Source: a bacterium
Lineage (GTDB): Bacteria; Bdellovibrionota_C; UBA2361; RFPC01
NCBI GenBank assembly: GCA_030428205.1
Contig: JAUIBK010000003.1
Coordinates: forward strand, 1-64,000
Length of the DNA stretch: 64,000 nucleotides
Direction of reading: 5' to 3'
Shown here: positions 1 through 8,614 of the stretch, one piece after another
Numbering within the stretch: the stretch's first letter is position 1
How the letters are laid out: each line of letters opens with the position of its first letter
Notes under the pieces: generated by a model
Database searches by the model: none
What the model was told of the DNA's origin: nothing
Seen by the model: the letters and a program-made list of their open reading frames with translations, nothing else
Made by a program: the position numbers and the translations under genes

Positions 1-1
1 A

Positions 2-259
2 ACGATAACTTTTAAAAAAGCTTCCACCTTACGAGATACGGTAAAAGCCCTTCCTCTCGAACAAATGATGATTGAAACCGATGCTCCATACCTTGCCCCG
101 GAACCATATCGTGGAAAAAGGTGTGAGAGCGCTTTTGTTGTTGAAACCGCTAAGCGTGTTGCTCAAATCAAAAATGTCCCCCTCTCAGAGGTCGCCCACC
201 AAACAACTCAAACAGCTCGAAATTTTTACCGTTTACCACCTACGGAGAACAAACAATGA
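2..259 (+). CDS. TatD family metal-dependent hydrolase, C-terminal fragment
   Basis: The frame is open from the window edge to a TGA at 257-259, so only the last ~85 residues are present. They carry the TatD signature ETDAPYLAP near the end of the TIM barrel, followed by a conserved RGKR and an E-V-A helix with a closing N-F-Y. TatD proteins are metal-dependent 3'-5' DNases or related amidohydrolase-fold hydrolases in the cytoplasm. The stop overlaps the next start as ATGA, so the two genes are translationally coupled. The 5' part lies outside the window. Confidence 0.9.
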   Translation, partial: TITFKKASTLRDTVKALPLEQMMIETDAPYLAPEPYRGKRCESAFVVETAKRVAQIKNVPLSEVAHQTTQTARNFYRLPPTENKQ

Positions 260-1086
260 AATTCGGCCGCTATGATATATCTCTTCACAACCACGGATTC
301 TTTCGCCTTGATGGTGGTGCGATGTTTGGTGCTGTACCAAAAAACCTCTGGGCACGAAGTCTCCCTGCTGATGCAGAAAACTGTATCCGCCTAGCTACGC
401 GCTCGCTTCTGCTTCAAGACGGCGAAAAAACAATTCTTGTTGATGTTGGCAATGGCAACAAGTGGTCCGAGAAGCTCAAAAAAATCTTTGGCATCGAAAA
501 TACGCCCGAAACAGAGCTCGGGTTTTCTCGTGATGAGATTACCGATATTATCCTCACCCACCTCCACTTTGATCACGCTGGTGGAATCTCACGTTACACA
601 GACTCCGGCGACTTAGTTCTCACCTACCCGGATGCGCGCATGTATCTCCAACGTGCAAACTTTGAAAACGGGAAGAACCCAAATCAACGCGAAAAGGCAA
701 GTTACCTAGCAAATCACATCGATATTCTTGAAACAGGAAATCTTGAGCTCCTCGACGGAGATTGCGAGGTGCTCCCAGATATCTTCGTCAAACGGGTTGA
801 TGGCCACACCGTAGGCCAACAATACCTCGAGATACGTTCTGATGATGACACCATCCTCTATCCTACCGATCTCTGTCCCACTTCTCACCACCTCCCACTT
901 CCTTACAACATGGGATATGACATGTGTACAAAAACCATTCTCGAAGAGAAGGAGGCTTTTCTCTCCTATGCTCTTGAGAAGGATGCGATCGTGGTGTTTG
1001 AGCACGACCCTGAGTTAGCGGCGGCTCGGATACATATCAATGACCGGGGGCATTATGGAGTGAGGGAGGCGGTTTCATTTGAGTAA
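256..1086 (+). CDS. Metallo-beta-lactamase-fold hydrolase (AiiA/YtnP-like)
   Basis: This 276-residue protein has the complete metal-binding set of the metallo-beta-lactamase fold: HLHFDH at residues 102-107, His184 in the G-H-T-V-G-Q motif, Asp205 in PTDL and His250. Length and spacing resemble the lactonase-type branch (AiiA, YtnP) rather than glyoxalase II or RNase Z. No signal peptide is visible, so it is probably cytoplasmic. The start overlaps the TatD stop (ATGA), giving a two-gene operon. The substrate cannot be told from sequence; calling it a quorum-quenching lactonase would go beyond the evidence. Confidence 0.85.
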   Translation: MKFGRYDISLHNHGFFRLDGGAMFGAVPKNLWARSLPADAENCIRLATRSLLLQDGEKTILVDVGNGNKWSEKLKKIFGIENTPETELGFSRDEITDIILTHLHFDHAGGISRYTDSGDLVLTYPDARMYLQRANFENGKNPNQREKASYLANHIDILETGNLELLDGDCEVLPDIFVKRVDGHTVGQQYLEIRSDDDTILYPTDLCPTSHHLPLPYNMGYDMCTKTILEEKEAFLSYALEKDAIVVFEHDPELAAARIHINDRGHYGVREAVSFE

Positions 1087-1136
1087 CTGAGCCCCCTTCT
1101 TGATCTAACGACGTTAATGATTGGAACAGGTCTAGA

Positions 1137-1183
1137 AGGCCTAGGTCAAAGCCTAAGAGTGTATACTTCCTTGACCTAGGCCT
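1137..1183. repeat. Perfect 13-bp inverted repeat upstream of nuoB
   Basis: AGGCCTAGGTCAA at 1137-1149 is exactly mirrored by TTGACCTAGGCCT at 1171-1183, with a 21-nt loop. No T-run follows, so it is not a canonical intrinsic terminator. It lies in the gap between the hydrolase stop and the nuoB start and could be a terminator stem, a dyad operator or an mRNA leader element. Confidence 0.7.
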
Positions 1184-1321
1184 GCTCAAGTCACTAGCGC
1201 AAGAGCAAGAAGGAGAAGAGATTAATAAAAACAACAATATTCCGACCACTTTCATCCCCTACTTGCCCCTCTCGGCAAGATAGGGAAAGATAGAGACTCA
1301 ACTCCCCCAGAGGAATACAAG

Positions 1322-1900
1322 ATGAACACAAACACAACTCCTGCTTCCCCAAAACAAGATGCCGCGGGTTTTTTCCACACGAAGCTTGATGAAGCAATCG
1401 GATGGTGCAGAAAGTATTCTCTTTTCTCCTACCCGTTTGTTACCGCATGCTGTGGGATGGAATTTATGTCGGTGAGTTGCTCGCACTATGACACGGATCG
1501 CTTTGGTGCAGCCCTCCCCCGCTTTACTCCGCGCCAGTCAGATCTCCTCATGGTGGTTGGGACCATCACCCACAAGCTTGCTCCAGTTCTTATGCGAGTC
1601 TACGAGCAAATGGCTGAACCAAAATACGTAGTAGCCTTTGGCGCATGTGCCTCGTCTGGTGGGTTTTACGATAACTACACGACGGTAGCAGGGATTGATA
1701 AACTCATTCCTGTTGATATGTATATCCCTGGGTGTCCTCCTCGACCAGAAACAGTCCTTGATGCTTTGATGCAACTTCAAGCTCAGATCAACCGCTCAAC
1801 CCAACCAATCATCCCTGAACACGGTGGAAAACAACCGCACCCAGAGGTTCCTGATTTTCTTGGGGATGAGATTGATACCGGGCTACATAAACCAGCTTAG
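1322..1900 (+). CDS. nuoB: NADH-quinone oxidoreductase subunit B (orphan copy)
   Basis: The 192-residue protein is a full NuoB/PSST subunit, which holds the N2 [4Fe-4S] cluster of complex I and faces the quinone site. The ligand set is present: the tandem Cys43-Cys44 (TACCGMEFM), Cys109 (GACASSGG) and Cys138 (PGCPPRPE). The conserved RFGxxxxRxxPRQxD segment is present as R60-D74. A ribosome site (AGAGGAA) precedes the ATG. No other nuo gene is adjacent: the upstream operon is unrelated and the next gene is on the opposite strand. The other subunits must lie elsewhere in the genome, or this copy serves another hydrogenase-like complex. Confidence 0.93.
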   Translation: MNTNTTPASPKQDAAGFFHTKLDEAIGWCRKYSLFSYPFVTACCGMEFMSVSCSHYDTDRFGAALPRFTPRQSDLLMVVGTITHKLAPVLMRVYEQMAEPKYVVAFGACASSGGFYDNYTTVAGIDKLIPVDMYIPGCPPRPETVLDALMQLQAQINRSTQPIIPEHGGKQPHPEVPDFLGDEIDTGLHKPA

Positions 1901-1969
1901 TCCCTCTTTCCGTTTCCATTTACACATAGCAACATCTCTTTGACTATAAACACGCTATGCGCTTTTCAA

Positions 1970-2139
1970 GGCGTCCTCGGGGACGCCGCACGGGAAATAT
2001 GCTGCGTTAGCTGCGTATTTCCCTGGGGAAGACAAATATACCCCGTGCAGAAAAAACGCGTGAAAGCGATTAGCTTTCACACCACCATACACGGCACAAG
2101 TATTGAGAGGACACGGCAGGCCCGATCTCACGGGGTATA
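1970..2139. other. Multi-hairpin structured intergenic segment
   Basis: Three consecutive perfect stems are visible: GGCGTCC/GGACGCC (1970-1976/1981-1987, loop TCGG), GGGAAATA/TATTTCCC (1992-1999/2025-2032) and GTGAAAGC/GCTTTCAC (2060-2067/2073-2080). A fourth, wider pair, TATACCCCGTG at 2037-2047 and CACGGGGTATA at 2129-2139, encloses the third hairpin. No convincing ORF covers it. It lies between the convergent ends of nuoB and the proline-rich small gene, so termination is one role; a structured RNA or a degraded palindromic element are alternatives. Confidence 0.5.
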
Positions 2140-2141
2140 TA

Positions 2142-2390
2142 CTATGCCGCTTCAAACCGACAAGGCCCTGGTGTTGGTTTTGTTGGTGTCTTTGGTACCG
2201 GCGTAGGTGCTGGCCCTGGATCTGGCTGACGGTGAGGGGCAGGCTCTCTTGATGGCTCTGTGTCGGGCGCAGGAGCAGGATCGGGTTTTGTTTTCGGCTT
2301 CTCTTTTGGTGGAGCCTCTGGTGCAAGCAGTGGTGAGGGAAATACAAGTTCATCTAAGCTTTGTTCGGTAGCAACAGCAGTATCAATCAT
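2142..2390 (-). CDS. Small proline-rich protein coupled to the 951-aa gene
   Basis: Reading minus strand from the ATG at 2390 gives 82 residues. An acidic N-terminus (MIDTAVATEQSLDELVF) is followed from about residue 20 by a tract rich in Pro, Lys, Glu and Asp with repeated P-A-P, K-P and P-T-P dipeptides, ending G-P-C-R-F-E-A-A. The start has AGGAAAAG directly upstream and lies 8 nt after the stop of the large upstream gene, which argues for translational coupling. A longer open frame reaching 2510 overlaps that gene's coding sequence and is less likely. I recognise no family; the composition suggests a disordered linker or adaptor. Confidence 0.6.
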   Translation of the reverse strand: MIDTAVATEQSLDELVFPSPLLAPEAPPKEKPKTKPDPAPAPDTEPSREPAPHRQPDPGPAPTPVPKTPTKPTPGPCRFEAA

Positions 2391-2398
2391 CTCTTTTC

Positions 2399-5254
2399 CT
2401 ATTCTTTCGCTCCATACTCTCTCATTTGTGGCAGAAAATCGTCTCGAAAGTGAAACCGACCAGTCAGCCATGGGTCGCGCGCGAGGTGGGGATAAACAAC
2501 GTTGTTCCATACCTCTCGGGTTTGCTCAGACGGGACACCGCCCTCGTCTTCGTAAAACTCAGGAGTACCATCCTTATGCCAGATCAGACGATTAGCTGTA
2601 TCGATAACTATAGGTGAGGTTGGTGGCGCAGCCCAATGAAGCACCGGCTGAAGAACAAAGACTGGCCTCATCTCACGAGGCACATCCTTCTCTCGACACT
2701 CAAAGCTCCAGCGACAAACCCACTCAAGCATGCGGTGAGTATTTTCCATCATCTGTCTTGCTTGGAGCTCTCGGTCTTCTTCGTCCATATTGCGAAGCTC
2801 ATCCACATCAATTCGTTGCCCCCTTCCTGGTTCAATCCTTCTCTCTTCTTCTCCTAATTTTCGGTCGAGCGTATTGCCACGCAGATACTGAAGTTCGGCA
2901 ATCTTAAAGAGGTCTAGCCGATTTTGGAGAGAGGTCGTAACCTGCCAAACTTTCTCGTGCGCATCGTGTAACCTTTCAAGCATAAAGCTGTGTTTAGCGA
3001 TGTTCCACTTATGGGCATGCCCAAACGCATCCCAGTAAAGGTAATCACGGGAGTTCTCCCACTCATGCAGCGGAGCAGTATGGGGCACAAACCCATTACA
3101 CAATCCTCCGCCGTAATTCGATCCCCATCCGAGATCAATGGGATCTGGAGCACCCGCTTCAAAACACATCGCACGAATTCGGCGGAGAAGTGGAGGTGTC
3201 TCATTAATATCAGAAGAAAACTTTCCAGTCGGATATGATTCAACTACAGGATTATAATGCTCAAGTGTGGGCTCAATGATATCGAGGAGCACCTGCGTCG
3301 GAACGAGAAACGCTGTACGCACGCCTTGCGCATCAAAATGATGATTAAAAAAGAGATAGCTATAGTGAGTTCCTAAAATCTTATGGAATGGATTATCTGG
3401 GCAAAGACAAGCAACAGCTCCACGTGTGAAAAAAAACTTTGTATTCACAAGATCATCTAAAGCATGCACGTCTCCTGCTTGAGTACCACCTGCAACAGGA
3501 CCATAGTGGGGCAGAATATGCTCCTTCCAGTGGTCAAGAGTCTGTTCTCCTTGGGCACCGAAGAACACTCGCTCAGGAACAATCCCTTCAATGTATCGAC
3601 CTCTTCCAGGAAAACGGTGAATATCATCAGCGTGAACGACGTTGAGCTTCAGACTTAGAGCATTCGCCATCTCATCCATCATGCACATTCCAGAAACTGG
3701 AGTCCTTCGAAACGGATAGGTTAACGCAGCAAAGCCATAGTATCCGTCAAAGGCACGATACATAACCTGTTCGGTTTGTCCCTGAAAACGCTCCTGAACC
3801 TCCACGGGAGTTTTGTCGAGTGAAAATGGGGGATTATCACCATTTGCCACATCAACTCTCATAAAGAAATCTCGAGCGACTTTTCTCCGTTCGGCAGAGG
3901 GATCATACAAGACGTCTATCAATACAGCGTGTGTATAGAGCTCGGTAAGCTCCCGTGAAAGTCTCTCCGGAGAAAGAGTAGCGTCACTCTCACTCAATCC
4001 TTTGCCGTCGAGTATGAGCATCAATTTCTCTAAGTTCTGAGGGCGATGAATCACATATCTCAAACGATCTCTTGAAAACAACATATTGAGTTCTTTTTGA
4101 AGCGAAGCGACCTCAGAATCACTATAAAACTCATTCTGGTCCCGTATTAAGAGGTTTGAGAACGCCTTTACGACGGCAAGAGAACTACTGATCAGCTCTT
4201 CTTTTTGGGGAGAAACCCCCATCCGATCATAAGCGACAAATTGTCGAACAACTTGCTGAGAGAGAAGGTCTATAGGGACCCCTTCGTTACGGAGCTCGTT
4301 GACCACATCACGAAAAACTGTATCTTTTCGCTCCCAAAAGGCCTCTTCCTGAGTTCCTGAACAGAGGCCAAACATAAGCCGCTCAAAAACCTTCCGAGGG
4401 GGAGTGCCAACATTAAGTGAATGCTCTAAGGTTTCTAATACGAAGTCGGCCGTTCCAGGCTTATTATCCGCCAGAAGAGTTCCATAACCATTAAAAAACG
4501 AGACTACTCGTGTTGCAGAATACCCTTCATCAATAAGGTGCAATAGTTTTGAACCACACCGATCAAATTCAGCCACATCGCTCTTGGCACGTGCAGCCAC
4601 AATATCCCCAATCATAGATGGTGGACAGTTGCTCCTTCTATAAAAATCGTAGAGATCTTCTCCAAGCTGAAAGCTATCCGAGTTATGAGCTTGCTCGTGA
4701 AAGAGCTCACCAGCAACACGATAGAAGCGTTCAAATCTTCCTCTTTTTGTTGCACCCTGAGAACACATAACTAGGCCTCTTTCAATCTCTTCTTTTCCCT
4801 CAACAGAAAAAACAAAAGACTTAAGCGCTCCTATATGTCGTTCTAGTACATGCCCTTCTGGAAGCCTCTTCCAGGAGAGCGCTTGACGAAACTGCTTCCA
4901 TTCATGCTCTGTTGGCAGATGCATTTGAAATCGCATAGCAACATCAAAGAAAGAGTGGAGCGTTTGTGTTGACGCAGCATACGGACGAACAAGACTCGTA
5001 AGGGCTTTTGCTCCTGTTTCAGTTATTCCTGCTCGAACGATATGACGCACAAAGGTCTGTATCTCGTCTTTGCCAAGAAGCGGCTGTTCAAAGCGCGAAA
5101 GTCGAGCGTTTGCTGCTTTATTAATCTGTTCAATAAGTAGCTGAGCCCTCTCCAGTGGTAAGAGGGGAAAAGGAGCTTGCTCAGGATGGGAGTAGTTGCC
5201 ATCTCTTCTTGGCAGCGGTCGATTTTTATTGTGATGTGAAGCCCCAAACTCCAT
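2399..5254 (-). CDS. Large uncharacterised protein (951 aa)
   Basis: A single open frame of 951 residues has normal coding character: mixed charge, no long low complexity, no signal peptide and no evident membrane helices, so the product is likely cytoplasmic. I recognise no domain. The N-terminal ~450 residues look mostly helical and repeat-like. The region from about 500 to 800 is richer in Gly, His, Trp and Cys, including stretches such as GTHYSYLFFNHHFDAQG and GWGSNYGGGLCNGF, and might hold an enzymatic domain. The C-terminus has a WHKDGTPEFYEDEGG stretch. It is followed 8 nt later by the proline-rich gene. No Shine-Dalgarno is obvious before the ATG at 5254. Confidence 0.75.
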   Translation of the reverse strand: MEFGASHHNKNRPLPRRDGNYSHPEQAPFPLLPLERAQLLIEQINKAANARLSRFEQPLLGKDEIQTFVRHIVRAGITETGAKALTSLVRPYAASTQTLHSFFDVAMRFQMHLPTEHEWKQFRQALSWKRLPEGHVLERHIGALKSFVFSVEGKEEIERGLVMCSQGATKRGRFERFYRVAGELFHEQAHNSDSFQLGEDLYDFYRRSNCPPSMIGDIVAARAKSDVAEFDRCGSKLLHLIDEGYSATRVVSFFNGYGTLLADNKPGTADFVLETLEHSLNVGTPPRKVFERLMFGLCSGTQEEAFWERKDTVFRDVVNELRNEGVPIDLLSQQVVRQFVAYDRMGVSPQKEELISSSLAVVKAFSNLLIRDQNEFYSDSEVASLQKELNMLFSRDRLRYVIHRPQNLEKLMLILDGKGLSESDATLSPERLSRELTELYTHAVLIDVLYDPSAERRKVARDFFMRVDVANGDNPPFSLDKTPVEVQERFQGQTEQVMYRAFDGYYGFAALTYPFRRTPVSGMCMMDEMANALSLKLNVVHADDIHRFPGRGRYIEGIVPERVFFGAQGEQTLDHWKEHILPHYGPVAGGTQAGDVHALDDLVNTKFFFTRGAVACLCPDNPFHKILGTHYSYLFFNHHFDAQGVRTAFLVPTQVLLDIIEPTLEHYNPVVESYPTGKFSSDINETPPLLRRIRAMCFEAGAPDPIDLGWGSNYGGGLCNGFVPHTAPLHEWENSRDYLYWDAFGHAHKWNIAKHSFMLERLHDAHEKVWQVTTSLQNRLDLFKIAELQYLRGNTLDRKLGEEERRIEPGRGQRIDVDELRNMDEEDRELQARQMMENTHRMLEWVCRWSFECREKDVPREMRPVFVLQPVLHWAAPPTSPIVIDTANRLIWHKDGTPEFYEDEGGVPSEQTREVWNNVVYPHLARDPWLTGRFHFRDDFLPQMREYGAKE

Positions 5255-5551
5255 GAGCTCATACGGAAGTACAACAGTGAAGACCCCTCAGATGAGAGGC
5301 TGGAACCGAATATTACCCGGAAAAAAATAAGATTCAAACAGTGGTTTTAAATATTTATACAAATAGAGTCTCCTGTTCTTGGGTAATGAGGCGACTCATC
5401 AGCATTAAGTCCTGAGAATTCAATGGCCTAGGCAGCCAGACTCCTAAAAGAGCGACACTTGAAAAAAGTGGAAACATCCCCGCTTTATCTCCGTAAAGTA
5501 AAGTATACTACCACCACTGGGGCAAGACGCAGCGCAGGGGAAAAGACTATT

Positions 5552-5779
5552 ATGGCCAAGAATAAGGGGAGTGAACGTCACTTAAGCGATTTAGCAATTC
5601 TCATTCGTGCTGGACACGACGCTCTCTTTGAAGGGGAATTTGTTCGAGCCCTTCACGTTGCCGAAGAAGCCGTGCGCCGTTCTCAAGCAGACCTCTCTCA
5701 AAAAGGAGACGCTCTCCGTCTCATGGCTGCCGTTGGCGAAAAACTCGGTAGAAAAGGTCGCTACTGGCGGCGAGGATAA
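5552..5779 (+). CDS. Small helical protein of unknown function
   Basis: The ATG at 5552 is preceded by GGGGAAAAG at good spacing, so it is preferred over an in-frame codon at 5459 that lacks a ribosome site. The 75-residue product is basic and predicted helical; the pattern A-L-F-E-G-E-F-V-R-A-L-x-x-A-E-E-A resembles a single TPR-type helix pair. A TATACT hexamer at 5504-5509 could be a -10 element. I do not recognise a family. Confidence 0.6.
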   Translation: MAKNKGSERHLSDLAILIRAGHDALFEGEFVRALHVAEEAVRRSQADLSQKGDALRLMAAVGEKLGRKGRYWRRG

Positions 5780-5954
5780 TCTGCTTAAAGAGTTTATCAT
5801 GTAAAGCAAAGTTTTGTCGCTGATGTCAGCTTACATTTCTCTATAATGATCACAGACTTAAAGAGAAAGCTCCCAGCTTTCCTAGCGTGTCCTCATGGCA
5901 AAAAATTGATTAGGAATCAGTTTCGCTTCATAATATAACGGAATTTTAGGGTAT

Positions 5955-6542
5955 ATGGGATTACGCACGATGCTCACTCCAGACAACTCCCCTCGTACCG
6001 GGGGTACACAGCCAGCTTTTTCGAAACTCGAACTCCCGCAAACTGAGGTAAAGCTTCTTCAAGAGATCGCTAGCCAATCTGGCGAAATTTCAATCTCTGA
6101 GGACTCACTACATATTCTTCGCAGTTGTGGCGCTCTACTTGTGGTTTCAGCCGAGCGATACCAAGAGATGGGCTCACAAATCACAGCAGGCCGTAGCAGC
6201 GCCCACTTAATTGAAAAACTCAATGGTCATAGAGAAGAGATGGAAGAAGAGCTACGTGCTCACGAAGAAACAGCTCCCTCAGAGGAAACTCTTTTAAGCC
6301 TCCCAAAAGAAGGGAGAAAAGAGCTGCTCGAGCCTTACAACAGAGAGAGGAATCGCATTCTCGAGGCTCAAGCTAAACTCAATGTCGAGATAGCTTCATA
6401 CGAATCAGCGCGAAGAGAAGCTGAGTCGCTTCGCACAACGTACGACAATTTAGTTTGTGTTGAAGTAAAACAAGGCGATGAGACCTCTTCTACTGTCTAC
6501 GTTCAAGTAACAGAGCAAGGACGACAGCTCTTTTCGCAATAG
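5955..6542 (+). CDS. Unknown protein with coiled-coil middle and winged-helix-like ends
   Basis: The 195-residue product has an N-terminal segment (about 27-65) with L-L-Q-E-I-A and S-L-H-I-L-R-S-C-G-A-L helices like half of a winged helix. A long, strongly charged coiled coil follows (about 80-155, rich in Glu and Arg), and the C-terminus V-Y-V-Q-V-T-E-Q-G-R-Q-L-F resembles the wing and last helix of MarR/ArsR-type domains. No signal or membrane segment is seen. AGGG lies 8 nt before the ATG; an in-frame ATG at 5970 is the alternative start. An intrinsic terminator follows directly. Function unknown; a DNA-binding role is only suggested. Confidence 0.65.
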   Translation: MGLRTMLTPDNSPRTGGTQPAFSKLELPQTEVKLLQEIASQSGEISISEDSLHILRSCGALLVVSAERYQEMGSQITAGRSSAHLIEKLNGHREEMEEELRAHEETAPSEETLLSLPKEGRKELLEPYNRERNRILEAQAKLNVEIASYESARREAESLRTTYDNLVCVEVKQGDETSSTVYVQVTEQGRQLFSQ

Positions 6543-6590
6543 TACCCTGTCCACTAAATTTTTTCACTATACGAGGACGGGGTACTTTTT
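6542..6590 (+). terminator. Intrinsic terminator after the coiled-coil gene
   Basis: GTACCCTGTCC (6542-6552) pairs with GGACGGGGTAC (6575-6585) with one G-U pair, and five T follow at 6586-6590. The stem begins in the stop codon of the upstream gene. An adjacent perfect hairpin, TTTTCGGC/GCCGAAAA (6587-6594/6599-6606, loop GAAG), could act on the opposite strand for the kinase transcript. Confidence 0.7.
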
Positions 6591-6691
6591 CGGCGAAGGC
6601 CGAAAACCCCCGGAGGGATAATACGGCCTGCTAGTACGGAGTTCGATGAATTCTGAAACGAAGTGAAAGAATTTATCGGACGGAGTAATAG

Positions 6692-8602
6692 TTAGGAGTT
6701 CACCCGAACTTTTTCTTCCTCTCTCTCCTCTAAGATAGCATCAAAGAGTGCGACGAGATCACTTGCATCAACGGGCTTTGAAAAAACGTACTGAGCACCA
6801 AGGTCTTTTGCTTCTTGCTCAATCTTTCCATCTCCACTTCCAGAGAGCACGAGGATAAGAGGTGCTGATTCAAGCTCTGTGAGCTTTGGAAGCAACAGAC
6901 GAGCTCCACCTTGTGGCATATGAAAATCGCTGATAACAAAATCAGGAGTTTCATAATTACAGATGCTCAGAGCATCCCTTTCCGTAAGGGCGGTTGATAC
7001 TTCAAAACCATAAGCCTTGAGCGTACGAGCCAGAGAACGAGCAGAATCTGCATCATCATCAACGACAAGTATTCGTGCATCTCGGCAGACGCTTTGCACC
7101 TCTTCTGCTACTGGGGCAAGAGGAACAACATTCGAGACTTCTTGTTGCTCTGGTTCTTCAACAACGAAAGAGGTGTCCCGCGGCACGGAGATAGAGAAAC
7201 TTGAACCGTGCCCCGGCTTACTCGCACAAGAGATCGTTCCCCCATTGAGTTCAGTAAGGATCTTGCTCAAGGTTAGCCCGAGCCCAGCACCTTCGGTGTT
7301 GTGCTCTTGAAAGCGGCTAAATGGGATAAAGAGTCGTTCAATTTGTTCCGGGGTGAGTCCGACACCAGTATCAGCAACAGAGACAACAAGATTCTCGTCG
7401 CCACTCATGGAGCAAGAAACAGTAATGCTTCCGTAGGAGGTATACTTCACGGCATTGCTTACAAGATTGGTAATCACTCGTCGAATCTGTCGCCTATCAG
7501 CTTGAGCCACGAGAGTTTGCTCGCAGGTATACGTAAGGTCAAGCCCACGGAGCCGGGCGGTTACTCGAAACGTCTGAACGATTTCTTCAACAAGCTCGTT
7601 TAAGCAAAACGACTCAGGGCGTGCAATAAGTTTTCCGGCCTTATGGCGAGAATACTCAACAACTCCATCAACAATGTCGTGCAATGAGTGGCAATTTCCT
7701 AGAGCAGTCTCTAAGAACTCTCGCTGAGAGTCTCTCTGCTCATCAGTCACAAGGAGTCGTAAAATTGACTGAATATTATTCAGCGGTGTGCGAATATCGT
7801 GTGAGATATGTGCAATGTAATCTTCTCTCTGCTCGAGCGTTTCTTCTACTCGTGAGACTTTCTGAGAGAGGTGAGAGACTTTAAGAGCGCTACTGAGATA
7901 TTCTCCGAGCTCTGCAGCAACAGCGCGACACCGAGGCACTTCGACTTCAAGCGGAGGCTGCTCTGCACGGTAACCAAGCCAGAGAACAGCGCGCCTTACT
8001 TGCCCCCCCTCACTCCACGAGAGAGGATACGAGATACCGTAACGAATCCCAAAGAGTGAAAAATCTGTATGGAGAGAGCCTCGTTCCCCATCAGAGAGCC
8101 CTTCACACGGGAAAATACCGCTTCGAAAATAGGAGACAAAGAGACTTCGCAGGCGAGACTCGAAGCGAGTCCCTCCAATACCCATACGCACAAAGGCCAG
8201 ATCTCCCTCGTCTTCATAACACAGGACACTTGTCGCTGAGCGAAACATCGCATGTACCGAAGACATTTGCTCAACAAGAATTTCTTGAAAAGATCGTGGA
8301 GCCTCGCTTTCTTCCTTATGAGGTTTTTCTTCTTGTACTCCGACTCCTTGAGAGAGGCGCTCTACCTCCCAAAGAAGGCCTTCGATCTGAGATTCGAGCC
8401 GATCAAGCGAATACTCCTGGTGGTGAGCTCGAGGAGAAAGGTGGCGGATAAGTCGACGAATACGTCGTACATCTCTCTCCCCACTTCGTGCTTGAAGCAC
8501 AAGCAAGAGTCCACCGCACACAACTGTCAATGATACAAGCAACTGACTGCCAGCATCTAAAGTAATGAGTAAGGTCGTAAGTGTTGTAATGACTGCAAAC
8601 AT
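6692..8602 (-). CDS. Hybrid sensor histidine kinase with C-terminal receiver
   Basis: The product (~636 aa) begins with two hydrophobic segments (about 3-17 and 21-38) forming a membrane hairpin. A charged linker and a GAF-like region (about 110-240) follow, then a coiled coil, a HisKA domain with phospho-acceptor His in SHDIRTPL (~268) and an HATPase domain with N-box NLVSNAVKY, DTGVG and GAGLGL. A C-terminal receiver has DDD near 515, phospho-acceptor Asp at ~559 (VISDFHMP) and Lys at ~609 (FSKP). The ATG at 8602 has AGGAGG 7 nt upstream and is preferred over the adjacent GTG at 8605. The gene follows the GspE-N/receiver gene by 12 nt and ends the Tad transcription unit, suggesting control of pilus activity. 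Confidence 0.92.
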   Translation of the reverse strand: MFAVITTLTTLLITLDAGSQLLVSLTVVCGGLLLVLQARSGERDVRRIRRLIRHLSPRAHHQEYSLDRLESQIEGLLWEVERLSQGVGVQEEKPHKEESEAPRSFQEILVEQMSSVHAMFRSATSVLCYEDEGDLAFVRMGIGGTRFESRLRSLFVSYFRSGIFPCEGLSDGERGSLHTDFSLFGIRYGISYPLSWSEGGQVRRAVLWLGYRAEQPPLEVEVPRCRAVAAELGEYLSSALKVSHLSQKVSRVEETLEQREDYIAHISHDIRTPLNNIQSILRLLVTDEQRDSQREFLETALGNCHSLHDIVDGVVEYSRHKAGKLIARPESFCLNELVEEIVQTFRVTARLRGLDLTYTCEQTLVAQADRRQIRRVITNLVSNAVKYTSYGSITVSCSMSGDENLVVSVADTGVGLTPEQIERLFIPFSRFQEHNTEGAGLGLTLSKILTELNGGTISCASKPGHGSSFSISVPRDTSFVVEEPEQQEVSNVVPLAPVAEEVQSVCRDARILVVDDDADSARSLARTLKAYGFEVSTALTERDALSICNYETPDFVISDFHMPQGGARLLLPKLTELESAPLILVLSGSGDGKIEQEAKDLGAQYVFSKPVDASDLVALFDAILEEREEEKVRVNS

Positions 8603-8614
8603 CACTCGCCCTCC

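Noticed and set aside
1037-1255. 72-codon minus-strand frame with a hydrophobic start over the nuoB leader
   Set aside because: It overlaps the end of the hydrolase gene and the 13-bp dyad, and has no ribosome site.
7017-8533. Several open frames on the plus strand opposite the hybrid kinase
   Set aside because: Ser/Arg-rich shadow translations of a clear kinase gene; no starts with ribosome sites.
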